From Candidatus Electrothrix scaldis (GTDB taxonomy: Bacteria > Desulfobacterota > Desulfobulbia > Desulfobulbales > Desulfobulbaceae), in assembly GCA_033584155.1 (NCBI GenBank), contig CP138355.1:3419826-3483825 (forward strand): 64,000 bases of DNA, given 5' to 3'. Position numbers and translations under genes: made by a program. The notes under the pieces are model-generated. The model ran no database searches. It was not told where the DNA came from and was given only the letters and a program-made list of their open reading frames with translations. Shown here one piece after another: positions 50,754-60,258 of the stretch; position 1 is the stretch's first letter, and each line of letters starts with the position of its first letter.

Positions 50754-52427
50754 ATGAACATAAAAAAATGTTCTCTCGTTTTTATCCTGCTCGGATGCCT
50801 GAGCTTTACCGGCTGTTGCCACGCGCCAACTGGTCTCCAGCCCGAGGCACCGGAGCAGGAGAAAACTTTTCCTCAAACTCCTCGCAACAGCAAACCTGCA
50901 ACCAAGAAGGTAAAGAATGTTATTTTGGTGATTGGAGATGGTATGGGCCCTCAGCAATTGGGCCTCCTGCTGACTTATGCCAGGCAGGCACCACACTCAG
51001 TCATTCCAAAGAGAACAACCGCATTCGACAGAATGATGAATAACGGCGCAGAGCTCGGGCTTTCCATGACCCATGCAGCCAATGTCTTAGTGACAGACTC
51101 TGCGGCCTCTGGAAGCCAACTGGCCACTGGAGTAGCAAGCGGCCCCGAGATGCTTGGCGCTGATGCGGATGGTAATCCCACCAGCACTATCCTGGAGCAG
51201 GCTGAAAAAATGGGTAAATCCACAGGAATTATTTCAGATACCTGGTTAACCCATGCAACACCTGCTGCTTTTGCAGCGCATCAACCGCATCGCAGTTTAG
51301 AAAATGCCATAGCTGTAGATTTGCTGAACTCTGGTGCAGATGTCATGCTGTCAGGAGGACTGAGCCGGTGGGTACCGAAAGCAGCAAATGATGCTGACTC
51401 TGCGGTGCATCAAGAGCTGGTGCAAATGACCGAGGGTGCGTTTGCTATCAAATCAAAACGAAAAGACGAACGCAACCTCCTCAAGGAAGCCCGGAAAAAA
51501 GGTTACACCCTGAGCTTTACCAAGGATCAGCTGGCGGAAGCGAAGGGGAAAAAAGTCCTGGGGCTCTTTTCCTCCTCAGCTATGGATAATGCCATTAAGG
51601 CCAATAAAGCTAAGGATGATCCAGAGAGAGCCATACCAAGTCTGCGGGAAATGACTGCAAAAGGTTTGGAACTGCTTGCTCGAAACAAGAAAGGTTTCTT
51701 CCTGATGGTTGAGGCTGGTCAAATTGATTGGGCAGGTCATGCCAATGATACCGGCTTATTGCTTCAGGAGATGATCAAGCTGAACAATACCTTGGAATAT
51801 ATCCTGGACTGGACAGCAAAGCGCGACGATACCTTACTCCTTGTCACGGCTGACCATGAAACCGGAGGCTTTAGCTTCAGCTATTCAGGGAATGATTTAC
51901 CCCAGCCAGTCAATCTGTCTGGTTCCCTGTTTAAGAACAGAAGCTTCCAGCCTGGATATAACTTCGGTAATCCGCAGGTGCTGGACAAGCTGTATAAACA
52001 GCAACTGAGCTATAAGGATATATTTCTCCAATTCGCTGCCTTACCTGCATCTGAGCAGAAGCCAGCAAAATTGGCAAGCTTAGTAAATAAGAATACAGAA
52101 TTTAAGATCACGGAAGCACAAGCTGCCCGTGTTCTCGAAAGTGAAGAAAATGCCTATTATGTAGAAGGGCATAAAAAACTCGGCTTTAAAAAAGTGCCAA
52201 AAATTGATGTTAATGACGCTTTTTTTGTTACCAATAGCAATGGAGCTCGTCTTAACCTTTTGGCCATGGAAGTGGCCACACAACAACAAGCTGTCTGGTC
52301 TACTGGGACCCACACCGCTACTCCGGTTCTTGTTTTTGCACAGGGCGCAGGCAAGTCAGCTTTTCGTAAGATTATGCACCATACGGAACTTAGTCGATAC
52401 GCAATTAATGCATTAATGAATAACTAG
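50754..52427 (+). CDS. Alkaline phosphatase, lipoprotein, inserted in the nuo operon
   Basis: A 557-residue alkaline-phosphatase-superfamily enzyme. The N-terminus is a lipoprotein signal, with the lipobox ending at Cys 21 (LSFTGC). The first metal site is VIGDGMG (Asp 62), the catalytic serine is Ser 116 in TDSAASG, and metal ligands occur in VEAGQIDWAGH, TADHETGGF and STGTHTATPV. It should be a phosphomonoesterase anchored on the periplasmic side. It lies in the same direction between nuoL and nuoM, 80 bases after one and 64 before the other, with no terminator. It is not part of complex I, so it is an inserted gene that may be driven by the nuo promoter. Confidence 0.93.
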   Translation: MNIKKCSLVFILLGCLSFTGCCHAPTGLQPEAPEQEKTFPQTPRNSKPATKKVKNVILVIGDGMGPQQLGLLLTYARQAPHSVIPKRTTAFDRMMNNGAELGLSMTHAANVLVTDSAASGSQLATGVASGPEMLGADADGNPTSTILEQAEKMGKSTGIISDTWLTHATPAAFAAHQPHRSLENAIAVDLLNSGADVMLSGGLSRWVPKAANDADSAVHQELVQMTEGAFAIKSKRKDERNLLKEARKKGYTLSFTKDQLAEAKGKKVLGLFSSSAMDNAIKANKAKDDPERAIPSLREMTAKGLELLARNKKGFFLMVEAGQIDWAGHANDTGLLLQEMIKLNNTLEYILDWTAKRDDTLLLVTADHETGGFSFSYSGNDLPQPVNLSGSLFKNRSFQPGYNFGNPQVLDKLYKQQLSYKDIFLQFAALPASEQKPAKLASLVNKNTEFKITEAQAARVLESEENAYYVEGHKKLGFKKVPKIDVNDAFFVTNSNGARLNLLAMEVATQQQAVWSTGTHTATPVLVFAQGAGKSAFRKIMHHTELSRYAINALMNN

Positions 52428-52491
52428 AATCCTTTATCAAAACAATGAACACACTCAGCCGTAAGGGCAAAAACAGTAACGGAGCTCATAT

Positions 52492-54003
52492 ATGAACGGA
52501 CCATTTCTGCTTACTCTGATTTGGGTCGTCCCTTTTCTTACCGCCTTGGCTTGCCTGCCGGTCCGGACTGATGACCATCGGAGCATTAAAGTTATTTCAT
52601 TGATCGGGAACACGATAAACCTGCTGCTTGTCGTAGCCCTGACGTTTAAGTTTATTGATGTGTCTGCAGCGGCTCCAATAGCCGATGGTGCATCATCCAG
52701 CGTTTTCCACTTTACCTATAAAGTGGGCTGGTTCAAAATGATGAATATAGAGTATAACATCGGGGTTGATGCTATCTCTGTGTTGATGATGTTGCTCACA
52801 GGCATTGTTATCTTCTGCGGGGTGCTCGCCAGCTGGAATGTCAATAATCAGGCAAAGGAATTTTTCATCCTGCTCAATGTCCTGGTTGCTGGCGTCTATG
52901 GGGTGTTTGTCTCTATTGACCTGTTTACCTTCTTCCTCTTTTACGAGATTGCCGTACTGCCCATGTACCTGCTCATTGGTCTCTGGGGTACGGGTCAGAA
53001 GGAATACGCCTCCATGAAACTCACCCTGATGCTGGTGGCTGGTTCCGCCTTTATTATGGCTGGTATCTTGGCTTTGTACTTCGAGTCAGGCTTGCACAGC
53101 TTTGACCTCCAGGTACTTTCTCAGCACCATTTCTCTGATTCCTTCCAGTACTGGGTCTTCCCCATTATCTTCTTCGGATTTGGTGTTCTGGGAGCAATCT
53201 TCCCCTTTCACACGTGGTCACCCGATGGACATGCCTCTGCACCGACAGCGGTTTCCATGCTTCATGCTGGCGTCCTGATGAAGCTGGGTGGTTATGGCTG
53301 TCTCCGAGTGGGTATGTACCTTCTGCCGGAAGGCTCCCAGATGTGGATGGACTTCTTTCTGATTCTGGTCACCATTAACGTACTGTACGGAGCGCTGGGT
53401 GCTATCCGTCAGACCGACCTGAAATACATCACTGCCTACTCCTCAGTTTCTCACTGTGGTCTGGTTCTGTTCGGTTTCACTGCCCTGACCTTTACCGGTA
53501 TCAAAGGTGGAGTACTTCAGATGATCTCTCATGGTCTGATGACAGCCCTCTTCTTCTGCCTTATCGGTATGATCTACGGCAGAACCCATACCCGAACTGT
53601 CAGTGATATGGGCGGCCTGATGAAGGTGATGCCCTTCCTCTCAGTGGCCTATGTCATCGTCGGTATGGCTGGTTTGGGCTTACCCGGACTCTCCGGTTTT
53701 GTGGCTGAGGCCAACGTCTTTGTCGGCTCCTTTAATAACCCGAACACCTTAAACAGGATCTGCACCGTACTGGCTGTACTTTCCATCGTCGTGACAGCGG
53801 TATACGTCCTGCGTGCAGTCAATGGCCTGGTCAATGGGCCCATTAAGGAACAGTTCCTTACCCTGAAAGATGCATCCTTTTTAGAAAAGATTCCAGTAAC
53901 CATCCTGCTCATCTGCCTCTTCGGTATGGGTATTTTACCCGGCTGGATTGTAGAACTGGTCAATAATGCTGTTCATCCCATTTACAATAACCTGATGCGA
54001 TAA
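52492..54003 (+). CDS. nuoM: NADH-quinone oxidoreductase subunit M
   Basis: A 503-residue antiporter-like proton-pumping subunit with about 14 helices. The conserved Glu and Lys residues fall in FLFYEIAVLPMYLLIGLWG and in GAIFPFHTWSPDGHASAPTAVSMLHAGVLMKLGGYG (about residues 235-270). The start ATG 52492 lies after the phosphatase gene. Length and motif order are normal. Confidence 0.96.
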   Translation: MNGPFLLTLIWVVPFLTALACLPVRTDDHRSIKVISLIGNTINLLLVVALTFKFIDVSAAAPIADGASSSVFHFTYKVGWFKMMNIEYNIGVDAISVLMMLLTGIVIFCGVLASWNVNNQAKEFFILLNVLVAGVYGVFVSIDLFTFFLFYEIAVLPMYLLIGLWGTGQKEYASMKLTLMLVAGSAFIMAGILALYFESGLHSFDLQVLSQHHFSDSFQYWVFPIIFFGFGVLGAIFPFHTWSPDGHASAPTAVSMLHAGVLMKLGGYGCLRVGMYLLPEGSQMWMDFFLILVTINVLYGALGAIRQTDLKYITAYSSVSHCGLVLFGFTALTFTGIKGGVLQMISHGLMTALFFCLIGMIYGRTHTRTVSDMGGLMKVMPFLSVAYVIVGMAGLGLPGLSGFVAEANVFVGSFNNPNTLNRICTVLAVLSIVVTAVYVLRAVNGLVNGPIKEQFLTLKDASFLEKIPVTILLICLFGMGILPGWIVELVNNAVHPIYNNLMR

Positions 54004-54012
54004 TATACTCCG

Positions 54013-55440
54013 ATGACACTCCTGCTGCCTGATATTTTTCTTGTTGTCCTTGCAGCCCTGGTAATGGGCTATGACCTGTACAAGGGAAAAGATAATCTCG
54101 TTTCCACCCTGCCCTTTAAAGCGTCCTGGATTGGCTTGTGTGGTATTTTCGTACTGTTGCTTCTTCTGCCTTATGATCAGACCGTTCTCTATCCGGGCGG
54201 CTATCAGGTGACAGGCACTGCACTCCTTTTCAAGCAGCTCTTTATTCTGTCCGCACTGTTTACGGTCCTGCTGTCCCGCCCCTACTTTGTTCCGGGTGGA
54301 AACGACCGTGGGGTGATGAAGTACCAGACTGAGTTTCTTTTCATTCTCCTGCTCTGTACCTTCGGCATGTTCACTGTGGTTTCATCCACTGACCTGCTGA
54401 CTCTGTTCATCGGCATGGAGCTGGCAACGATTCCGCTCTACATTTTGAGCGGTTTCTATAAAAAGGACAGTCTGTCTGTTGAGGCATCCACTAAGTATAT
54501 TGTTATGGGCTCTGCCTCAACCGGTCTGCTGCTGTTCGGTTACTCCTTCTTCTACGGTGCTGCTGGCTCCCTGACCTTTGAGGCATTGGCCCAGGCCTGT
54601 ACCAGCAATCCGCAGGAGCCACTGCTTCGCCTTGGTATGCTGTTCACCTTTGCGGCTATCGGCTTCAAGCTGACCCTCTTCCCCTTCCACATGTGGGCAC
54701 CAGATGTCTATGATGGAGCACCCAGCCCGGTAACCGCCTTTATTTCGGTTTCCTCCAAGGCTGTGGCTATTGCTTTCCTCCTGATTCTGATCTATGGTCC
54801 GCTGGCACCTATGCATGATTCCTTACAGCCAATCCTTCTGATCTTGGCGGCAGCAACCATGACTGTGGGTAACCTCGGGGCGCTGAAGCAGACTCGGCTG
54901 CGACGCTTTATGGCCTACTCCTCTATTGCCCAGGCTGGCTATATTGTTATGGCCCTGCTCGGTGATGCAGGAGCAGCCCGTTCCTCCATTATCTTCTACC
55001 TCTTTGTCTATCTGGCAGGAAACTACGCTGTCTTCTTTATTATGGCCATCATCGGGCGCAATGGGGAAGAGAACCGCAGTGGCTTGCAGGGGTTGGGCAA
55101 AAGCAATCCCATGCTGGGAGCGATTTTGATGCTTAGCGCCTTTTCCTTGGCAGGGATTCCGCCGCTGGCCGGGTTCATGGGAAAATTTTTCCTCTTTGCC
55201 TCAGCTGCACAAAAGGGCTATTACTTCCTCATCGTCTTTGCGGCCCTGAATTCCACCATCTCGCTGTACTACTATCTCCTGTTGGTTAAGGAGGCCTATA
55301 TAGTTCAGCCTGCTGTAGAGCCTGCTCCCTTTGTTATGGATCGCATGCAGAAGATAAGCCTCTTCATCCTCACTGCAATCATGTTGGTCGCTGGGCTTCT
55401 GCCTTCCATCAGCAGTAATGTGCTGGCTATTGCGGGATAA
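54013..55440 (+). CDS. nuoN: NADH-quinone oxidoreductase subunit N
   Basis: A 475-residue antiporter-like subunit, last of the operon. Diagnostic phrases are FIGMELATIPLYILSGF, FPFHMWAPDVYDGAPSPVTAFIS and FMAYSSIAQAGYIVMAL. It starts nine bases after nuoM and is followed by a strong terminator at 55490, which closes the transcript. Confidence 0.96.
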   Translation: MTLLLPDIFLVVLAALVMGYDLYKGKDNLVSTLPFKASWIGLCGIFVLLLLLPYDQTVLYPGGYQVTGTALLFKQLFILSALFTVLLSRPYFVPGGNDRGVMKYQTEFLFILLLCTFGMFTVVSSTDLLTLFIGMELATIPLYILSGFYKKDSLSVEASTKYIVMGSASTGLLLFGYSFFYGAAGSLTFEALAQACTSNPQEPLLRLGMLFTFAAIGFKLTLFPFHMWAPDVYDGAPSPVTAFISVSSKAVAIAFLLILIYGPLAPMHDSLQPILLILAAATMTVGNLGALKQTRLRRFMAYSSIAQAGYIVMALLGDAGAARSSIIFYLFVYLAGNYAVFFIMAIIGRNGEENRSGLQGLGKSNPMLGAILMLSAFSLAGIPPLAGFMGKFFLFASAAQKGYYFLIVFAALNSTISLYYYLLLVKEAYIVQPAVEPAPFVMDRMQKISLFILTAIMLVAGLLPSISSNVLAIAG

Positions 55441-55489
55441 GATATAGAGACAAATAGCCTGCTGACGTAGTATCAGTCAGCAAGATTAA

Positions 55490-55519
55490 AAAGGGTACGC
55501 TTTGCGCACCCTTTTTTTT
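55490..55519 (+). terminator. Rho-independent terminator of the nuo operon
   Basis: Stem AAAGGGTACGC/GCGCACCCTTT (55490-55500 and 55504-55513, one mismatch) with a TTT loop and an 8-base T tail. Confidence 0.92.
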
Positions 55520-55811
55520 ATTGGCTTTATTTCTTATACCGCCTTCTTTTAAGCATGCATCCCAGCAACCACCTGCTGAAGATATCTGTAAAAAGGCCCT
55601 GGTCTTCTCCATATCCTCCAGGCTTGTTTGAGGCCCGGTACTTCCTCCCTCCATACAAAGCGAAACAGAAAAATCAACCTTTTTTTCACCTCCATTTGCT
55701 TTTCCTGTCCATCAGTGCTAAGATGCCTCTCATTATCAATTATGCGATATAATTACTCCTGATTTCCTGTTCAGGGTATTTTTTTTAGACACTATATATA
55801 AGGAGTTACCT

Positions 55812-57281
55812 ATGTTCGATCAGGACATCCCCCCAGCATATACCTTTGACGACGTCCTGCTCGTTCCGGCAAGTTCGGAAGTGCTGCCATCAGAGGTTTC
55901 CCTCGCTACCCGGCTCACAGATACAATCTATTTGAACGCCCCTCTGGTTTCAGCAGCTATGGACTCTGTTACGGAACATCGTACCGCGATAGCTATGGCC
56001 AGAGCAGGAGGAATCGGGATTATTCACAAAAACATGTCAATAAAGGATCAGGCCAAAGAGGTGGAACGGGTAAAAAAATCCGAATCCGGCATGATTATAG
56101 ACCCTATTACTGTCACTGAGCAGCAAAGCGTTGCTGAAGTGGAAGAGATTATGGGGATGTATAAGATCTCTGGTCTGCCTGTCCTGCGCGACGGTAAACT
56201 GGTGGGCATTGTTACCAACCGGGACCTCCGCTTTGTCTCCAATAGCGAAATGCGGGTCAGTGAAGTCATGACCAGCAAAAATCTGGTCACTGTCCATGAG
56301 GGGCTCAGCCTGGATCATTGCAAGGCCCTGCTCCATGAGCACCGGATCGAAAAACTCCTGGTCGTTGATGAGGCAGAAAACCTCAGAGGCCTCATCACCA
56401 TTAAGGATATAGAGAAAATTAAGAAATACCCGCAGTCTGCCAAGGACGGCAATGGCCGCCTGCTGGTCGGTGCTGCGGTTGGCGTGGGCGCTGACATGCC
56501 GGACCGAACCGAGGCCCTGGTCGCTGCCGGTGCTGATGTCATTGTCCTGGATTCAGCCCACGGCCACTCTGCCGGAGTCTTGCAGGCGGTCCGTGAAATC
56601 CGGGCTGGCTGGCCGAATCTTTCCGTTATTGCCGGTAATGTTGCCACAGCCGAAGGGACAGCCGCATTGATTGATGCTGGTGCCAATGCCGTTAAAGTTG
56701 GCGTTGGTCCTGGTTCTATCTGCACAACCCGCATCGTTGCCGGTGTAGGTGTGCCTCAGCTCACCGCTCTGCAAAACGCCACCAGGGTGGCAAGGGAAAA
56801 AGGCGTACCTGTTATCGCTGACGGTGGTATCAAGTTCTCCGGCGATATCTGCAAGGCCATTGGCATCGGTGCAGACTGTGTTATGGTAGGCTCCCTTTTT
56901 GCCGGAACCGATGAGACGCCAGGCGATACCTTCCTTTACCAGGGCCGTAAGTACAAAGGCTATCGTGGTATGGGGTCCCTGGGCGCAATGAAGCAGGGCT
57001 CCAGCGACCGCTATTTCCAGAAAAAAGACAGTGAGACCTCAAAGCTGGTCCCTGAGGGCATTGAGGGTAAGGTCCCCTATCGTGGTCCCATCTCTGAGAT
57101 GGTCTATCAATTACTGGGCGGTCTGCGCTCCGGTATGGGATATTGCGGTGCTGCTACCATTGGTGAGCTGCACACCAAGGCGAAATTTGTTCGTATCTCC
57201 CCGGCTGGTCTGCGGGAATCCCATGTTCATGATGTTATCATCACCCGCGAGGCCCCCAATTACCGGACTGAGGGTATTTAA
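55812..57281 (+). CDS. guaB: Inosine-5'-monophosphate dehydrogenase
   Basis: A 489-residue enzyme that oxidises IMP to XMP with NAD+ in guanine nucleotide synthesis. The barrel begins [10 protein letters not shown] and contains the catalytic Cys 304 in [15 protein letters not shown] (Asp 247) and GMGSLGAM. Two CBS domains interrupt it at about residues 95-205, as is normal. AAGGAG precedes ATG 55812. It is followed 166 bases later by guaA, with a palindromic repeat in between. Confidence 0.97.
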   Translation: MFDQDIPPAYTFDDVLLVPASSEVLPSEVSLATRLTDTIYLNAPLVSAAMDSVTEHRTAIAMARAGGIGIIHKNMSIKDQAKEVERVKKSESGMIIDPITVTEQQSVAEVEEIMGMYKISGLPVLRDGKLVGIVTNRDLRFVSNSEMRVSEVMTSKNLVTVHEGLSLDHCKALLHEHRIEKLLVVDEAENLRGLITIKDIEKIKKYPQSAKDGNGRLLVGAAVGVGADMPDRTEALVAAGADVIVLDSAHGHSAGVLQAVREIRAGWPNLSVIAGNVATAEGTAALIDAGANAVKVGVGPGSICTTRIVAGVGVPQLTALQNATRVAREKGVPVIADGGIKFSGDICKAIGIGADCVMVGSLFAGTDETPGDTFLYQGRKYKGYRGMGSLGAMKQGSSDRYFQKKDSETSKLVPEGIEGKVPYRGPISEMVYQLLGGLRSGMGYCGAATIGELHTKAKFVRISPAGLRESHVHDVIITREAPNYRTEGI

Positions 57282-57285
57282 TCGT

Positions 57286-57361
57286 ACGTAGGGGCAGGCC
57301 CCCGTGCCTGCCCTGTACAAGATACAAATACCTGGGCGAACACAGGGGTTCGCCCCTACGT
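57286..57361. repeat. Intergenic palindromic repeat (copy C of the GTAGGGGC family)
   Basis: It runs from ACGTAGGGGC to GCCCCTACGT. The left arm GTAGGGGCAGGCCCCCGTGCC and the right arm (complement GTAGGGGCGAACCCCTGTGTT) pair imperfectly around a centre of about 20 bases. It lies between guaB and guaA and could form a stable hairpin in their joint mRNA. Confidence 0.85.
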
Positions 57362-57447
57362 TTCAACGTGCGGCAATAATTCCGTAGGACACGGTGTACC
57401 GCGCCCCCTACACATCATACACCACCTTCAAGAAAAATAGCGCTTTC

Positions 57448-58992
57448 ATGCATAACGATACAATAATTATTCTGGACTTCGGTTCCCAGACCACCCAGCT
57501 CATTGCCCGCCGTATCCGCGAGCAAAAGGTCTACTCGGAAATACATCCCTACACCCTGCCCCTTGAGCAACTGAAGGCCATGCAGCCCTCTGGTGTTATC
57601 CTTTCCGGTGGCCCTGCCTCTGTCTATGACGAGGATGCCCCCATCTCCGACCCAGGCGTCTTTGAACTCGGCGTACCGGTGCTCGGTATCTGCTACGGGG
57701 CCCAGCTCATGATGCAGCAACTGGGTGGACGGGTAGAAAAGGCGGAAAAACGCGAGTTCGGCAAGGCATCCCTGACAATTGACTACACAGCAGGCCTGTT
57801 CGCGGGTATGGAGCCTGCCCCGGCTGAACATCAGGTCTGGATGAGTCATGGTGATCGGGTTGAGGAGGCAGCTCCCGGCTTTACAGCCACTGCGGGCAGC
57901 GAGCACTCGCCCTTTGCCGCTCTGCGTCATGAGGAAAAGCCCTTTGTTGCTGTGCAGTTCCATCCCGAGGTAGCACATACTCTGATCGGTACGGATGTGT
58001 TGCGCAACTTCATCTTTGGTATCTGTGAATGCGAGGCCAGCTGGACCATGCATTCCTTTATCCAGTCTACAGTTGCAGAAATCCGGGAAAAGGTAGGCGA
58101 TGGCCAGGTTCTCTGCGCTCTCTCCGGCGGGGTTGATTCCACAGTGGTTGCAGCCATTGTGCATAAGGCCATCGGTAACCAGCTGACCTGTATCCATGTC
58201 AATAACGGCCTGATGCGGATTAACGAGAGCGACACCATCCTCCGTTTCTTCCGGGAGAAAACTGACCTTAAGGTCATTGATATAGATGCTGAATCCTACT
58301 TTCTTGAACGCCTGGACGGCATCAACGATCCTGAAGAGAAACGGAAACGGATCGGCTATGGTTTTATCGAGATCTTTGAGCAGGAAGCCAATAAGCTGGG
58401 CGATGTAAAATACCTGGCCCAGGGCACCCTGTATCCTGATGTTATTGAGTCCGTGGTCTTCCGTGGCAAGGCACCTATTAAGTCCCATCATAACGTGGGC
58501 GGCCTGCCCGAGCGCATGCAGCTCAAACTCATTGAGCCGCTCAGAGAGCTGTTCAAAGATGAGGTTCGCGAACTGGGACTGGAACTTGGCCTGCCGGAAG
58601 AGGCCATTTATCGCCAGCCCTTCCCAGGTCCAGGCTTGGGTATCCGCATCATGGGAGCAATTGATAAGGAGCGCCTGCACATCCTGCGGCAGGCAGATGT
58701 GATTGTCCTGGAGGAAATGAAAAACTCAGGCTGGTACCGCAAGGTATGGCAGTCCTTTGCTGTCTTACTGCCTATCCAGACTGTCGGTGTTATGGGCGAT
58801 GGCCGGACCTATGAGCATGTGATTGCCATCCGCTCCGTGGATAGCCGCGATGCCATGACGGCTGACTGGTCTCAGCTTCCTTATGACCTGCTGGGACGTA
58901 TCTCAACCCGTATCATCAATGAGGTTCGCGGCGTCAACCGGGTTGTGTACGACATCTCCTCCAAACCGCCTTCCACGATTGAGTGGGAGTAA
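57448..58992 (+). CDS. guaA: GMP synthase (glutamine-hydrolysing)
   Basis: A 514-residue enzyme that aminates XMP to GMP. The N-terminal glutamine amidotransferase has Cys 82 in LGICYGAQ and the His/Glu of VQFHPEV. The ATP-pyrophosphatase domain starts with LSGGVDSTV, and the C-terminal dimerisation domain ends [12 protein letters not shown] 57448-57450 is the family start; an upstream in-frame ATG adds residues in the repeat-flanking leader. A 13-base hairpin follows the stop. Confidence 0.97.
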   Translation: MHNDTIIILDFGSQTTQLIARRIREQKVYSEIHPYTLPLEQLKAMQPSGVILSGGPASVYDEDAPISDPGVFELGVPVLGICYGAQLMMQQLGGRVEKAEKREFGKASLTIDYTAGLFAGMEPAPAEHQVWMSHGDRVEEAAPGFTATAGSEHSPFAALRHEEKPFVAVQFHPEVAHTLIGTDVLRNFIFGICECEASWTMHSFIQSTVAEIREKVGDGQVLCALSGGVDSTVVAAIVHKAIGNQLTCIHVNNGLMRINESDTILRFFREKTDLKVIDIDAESYFLERLDGINDPEEKRKRIGYGFIEIFEQEANKLGDVKYLAQGTLYPDVIESVVFRGKAPIKSHHNVGGLPERMQLKLIEPLRELFKDEVRELGLELGLPEEAIYRQPFPGPGLGIRIMGAIDKERLHILRQADVIVLEEMKNSGWYRKVWQSFAVLLPIQTVGVMGDGRTYEHVIAIRSVDSRDAMTADWSQLPYDLLGRISTRIINEVRGVNRVVYDISSKPPSTIEWE

Positions 58993-59015
58993 GCCCTTCT
59001 CCTGCTCTCTCCTTT

Positions 59016-59046
59016 GAAGATGATCAGCCTCTTGCTGATCATCTTC
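59016..59046 (+). terminator. Strong hairpin after guaA
   Basis: A perfect 13-base stem GAAGATGATCAGC/GCTGATCATCTTC (59016-59028 and 59034-59046) with a 5-base loop. There is no T tract, so it may stabilise the 3' end or act as a weak terminator. It covers the start of a short frame at 59014-59238, which is therefore doubtful. Confidence 0.6.
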
Positions 59047-59262
59047 ATGTATTATCCCAACCAGCTGTGTCGTGATGAAATTTTATTGGGAGAGAAGCAT
59101 TTTTTCAAAAACCAAAAAGCTGTTTCTGTGATATCCTATAAAGGAAAAGAATATTTTTACGATGTAAACGATGGATTAAATCATTTTGCATTACCTTATC
59201 GTGCATGCACGATACAAAACAGCCTAACATTATATTAAAACAAGAACAAAATACACTATTTT

Positions 59263-60042
59263 ATGCTAAAAACAGGAATTTACGTAGACGCTGAGAATAT
59301 AAAGATGAGCGGCGGCTACGGCATGCGCTATGATGTTTTGGTCGATATTGCCAACACCTCCCCTTCCACCTTATTGCGTGCCAACTGCTATCTTGCAGAG
59401 GACCGTGAACGAACCAGCCGGGACGCTGAGTATCGGCAAAAAGTCTATTATTACCATGACATCCTTCGACAATGCGGCTTTAAGGTTATAAAAAAATACG
59501 TGCGTCGCTATGAAGATGAGGATGGCAACGTCACGACCAAGGCCAATGCAGATATGGATCTGGCCATTGATGCCTTGCTTCAGGCCCGCAATCTGGACCG
59601 TATCATTCTGCTCACCGGTGACGGCGATTTCATTCGCCTGGTGACCGCAATGCAGAACATGGGCTGCCGGGTGGATGTGATCGGCTTTCACAACGTCAGC
59701 CGGGAACTGCGCGAAGTGGCAGACTCCTATCTCTCGGGTTTTCTTATCCCTGGTCTTTTGCCTATTCACGAGGAACACTCTCACAGTGGCGAAGGGGAAT
59801 GGCAACGGGGAACGGTAGCAAACTTTAATGCAGACAGAGGATTTGGTTTTTTTCGCTTTTTCCGTATGGTCAATAAGCAGCTTGAAGCAGAAACGGTTTT
59901 TTTCCATCTCTCTAAATCTACTCTGGAAGGCGATTATTATTTTCAGGACTCAACCCGCATTTTTGAATTCAGAATCGTTGAAAATCCTTCCAGTGAAGGA
60001 CGCTCCGAGGCATGGGATATACGACTTGTCAAAGAGCCCTAA
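59263..60042 (+). CDS. NYN-domain nuclease-like protein with C-terminal cold-shock-like domain
   Basis: A 259-residue two-domain protein. Residues 1-165 form a NYN/LabA-type (PIN-like) domain with the acidic residues in YVDAENIK, ADMDLAIDAL and LTGDGDF, which fit a metal-dependent nuclease. Residues 185-259 resemble a cold-shock fold, with GTVANFNADRGFGFFRF carrying an RNP1-like GFGFF and FFHLSK. The combination suggests RNA binding and cleavage. It leads an operon with a ferredoxin and a glucokinase gene. Confidence 0.85.
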   Translation: MLKTGIYVDAENIKMSGGYGMRYDVLVDIANTSPSTLLRANCYLAEDRERTSRDAEYRQKVYYYHDILRQCGFKVIKKYVRRYEDEDGNVTTKANADMDLAIDALLQARNLDRIILLTGDGDFIRLVTAMQNMGCRVDVIGFHNVSRELREVADSYLSGFLIPGLLPIHEEHSHSGEGEWQRGTVANFNADRGFGFFRFFRMVNKQLEAETVFFHLSKSTLEGDYYFQDSTRIFEFRIVENPSSEGRSEAWDIRLVKEP

Positions 60043-60069
60043 GAAGACAAGGGGAAGCAAGAGGGAAGA

Positions 60070-60258
60070 ATGGCAGAAATTATTATTGATAAGGAAAAAT
60101 GCAATGGCTGTGGAGCCTGTGTTGACGCATGTCCCGGCGACGTATATGAGCTCAGAGAGGGAAAGGCCGTGGCCGTAAATCCGGATGCCTGCCATCATTG
60201 CCATACCTGCGAAGATGTCTGTGAGCAGGATGCCTGCCATGTTGTGGACGAGGACTGA
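60070..60258 (+). CDS. Small 2[4Fe-4S] ferredoxin
   Basis: A 62-residue ferredoxin with two cysteine sets, CNGCGACVDACP and CHHCHTCEDVCEQDAC. It is a soluble low-potential electron carrier. The second set is Cys/His-rich. It starts 27 bases after the NYN gene and its stop overlaps the glucokinase start (TGATG). Confidence 0.93.
   Translation: MAEIIIDKEKCNGCGACVDACPGDVYELREGKAVAVNPDACHHCHTCEDVCEQDACHVVDED

Noticed and set aside
55555-55752. A 65-codon frame upstream of guaB
   Set aside because: It lies between the nuo terminator and the guaB leader, lacks a ribosome-binding site and has no protein-like pattern.
57415-58680. A 421-codon open frame antisense to guaA
   Set aside because: It lies wholly opposite a complete, motif-perfect GMP synthase and its translation resembles no protein; long antisense frames are common opposite GC-biased codons.
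59014-59238. A 74-codon frame after guaA that looks like a short secreted protein
   Set aside because: Its apparent signal peptide is produced by the 13-base hairpin sequence, it has no ribosome-binding site, and the remainder has no recognisable feature. Kept out for lack of support.
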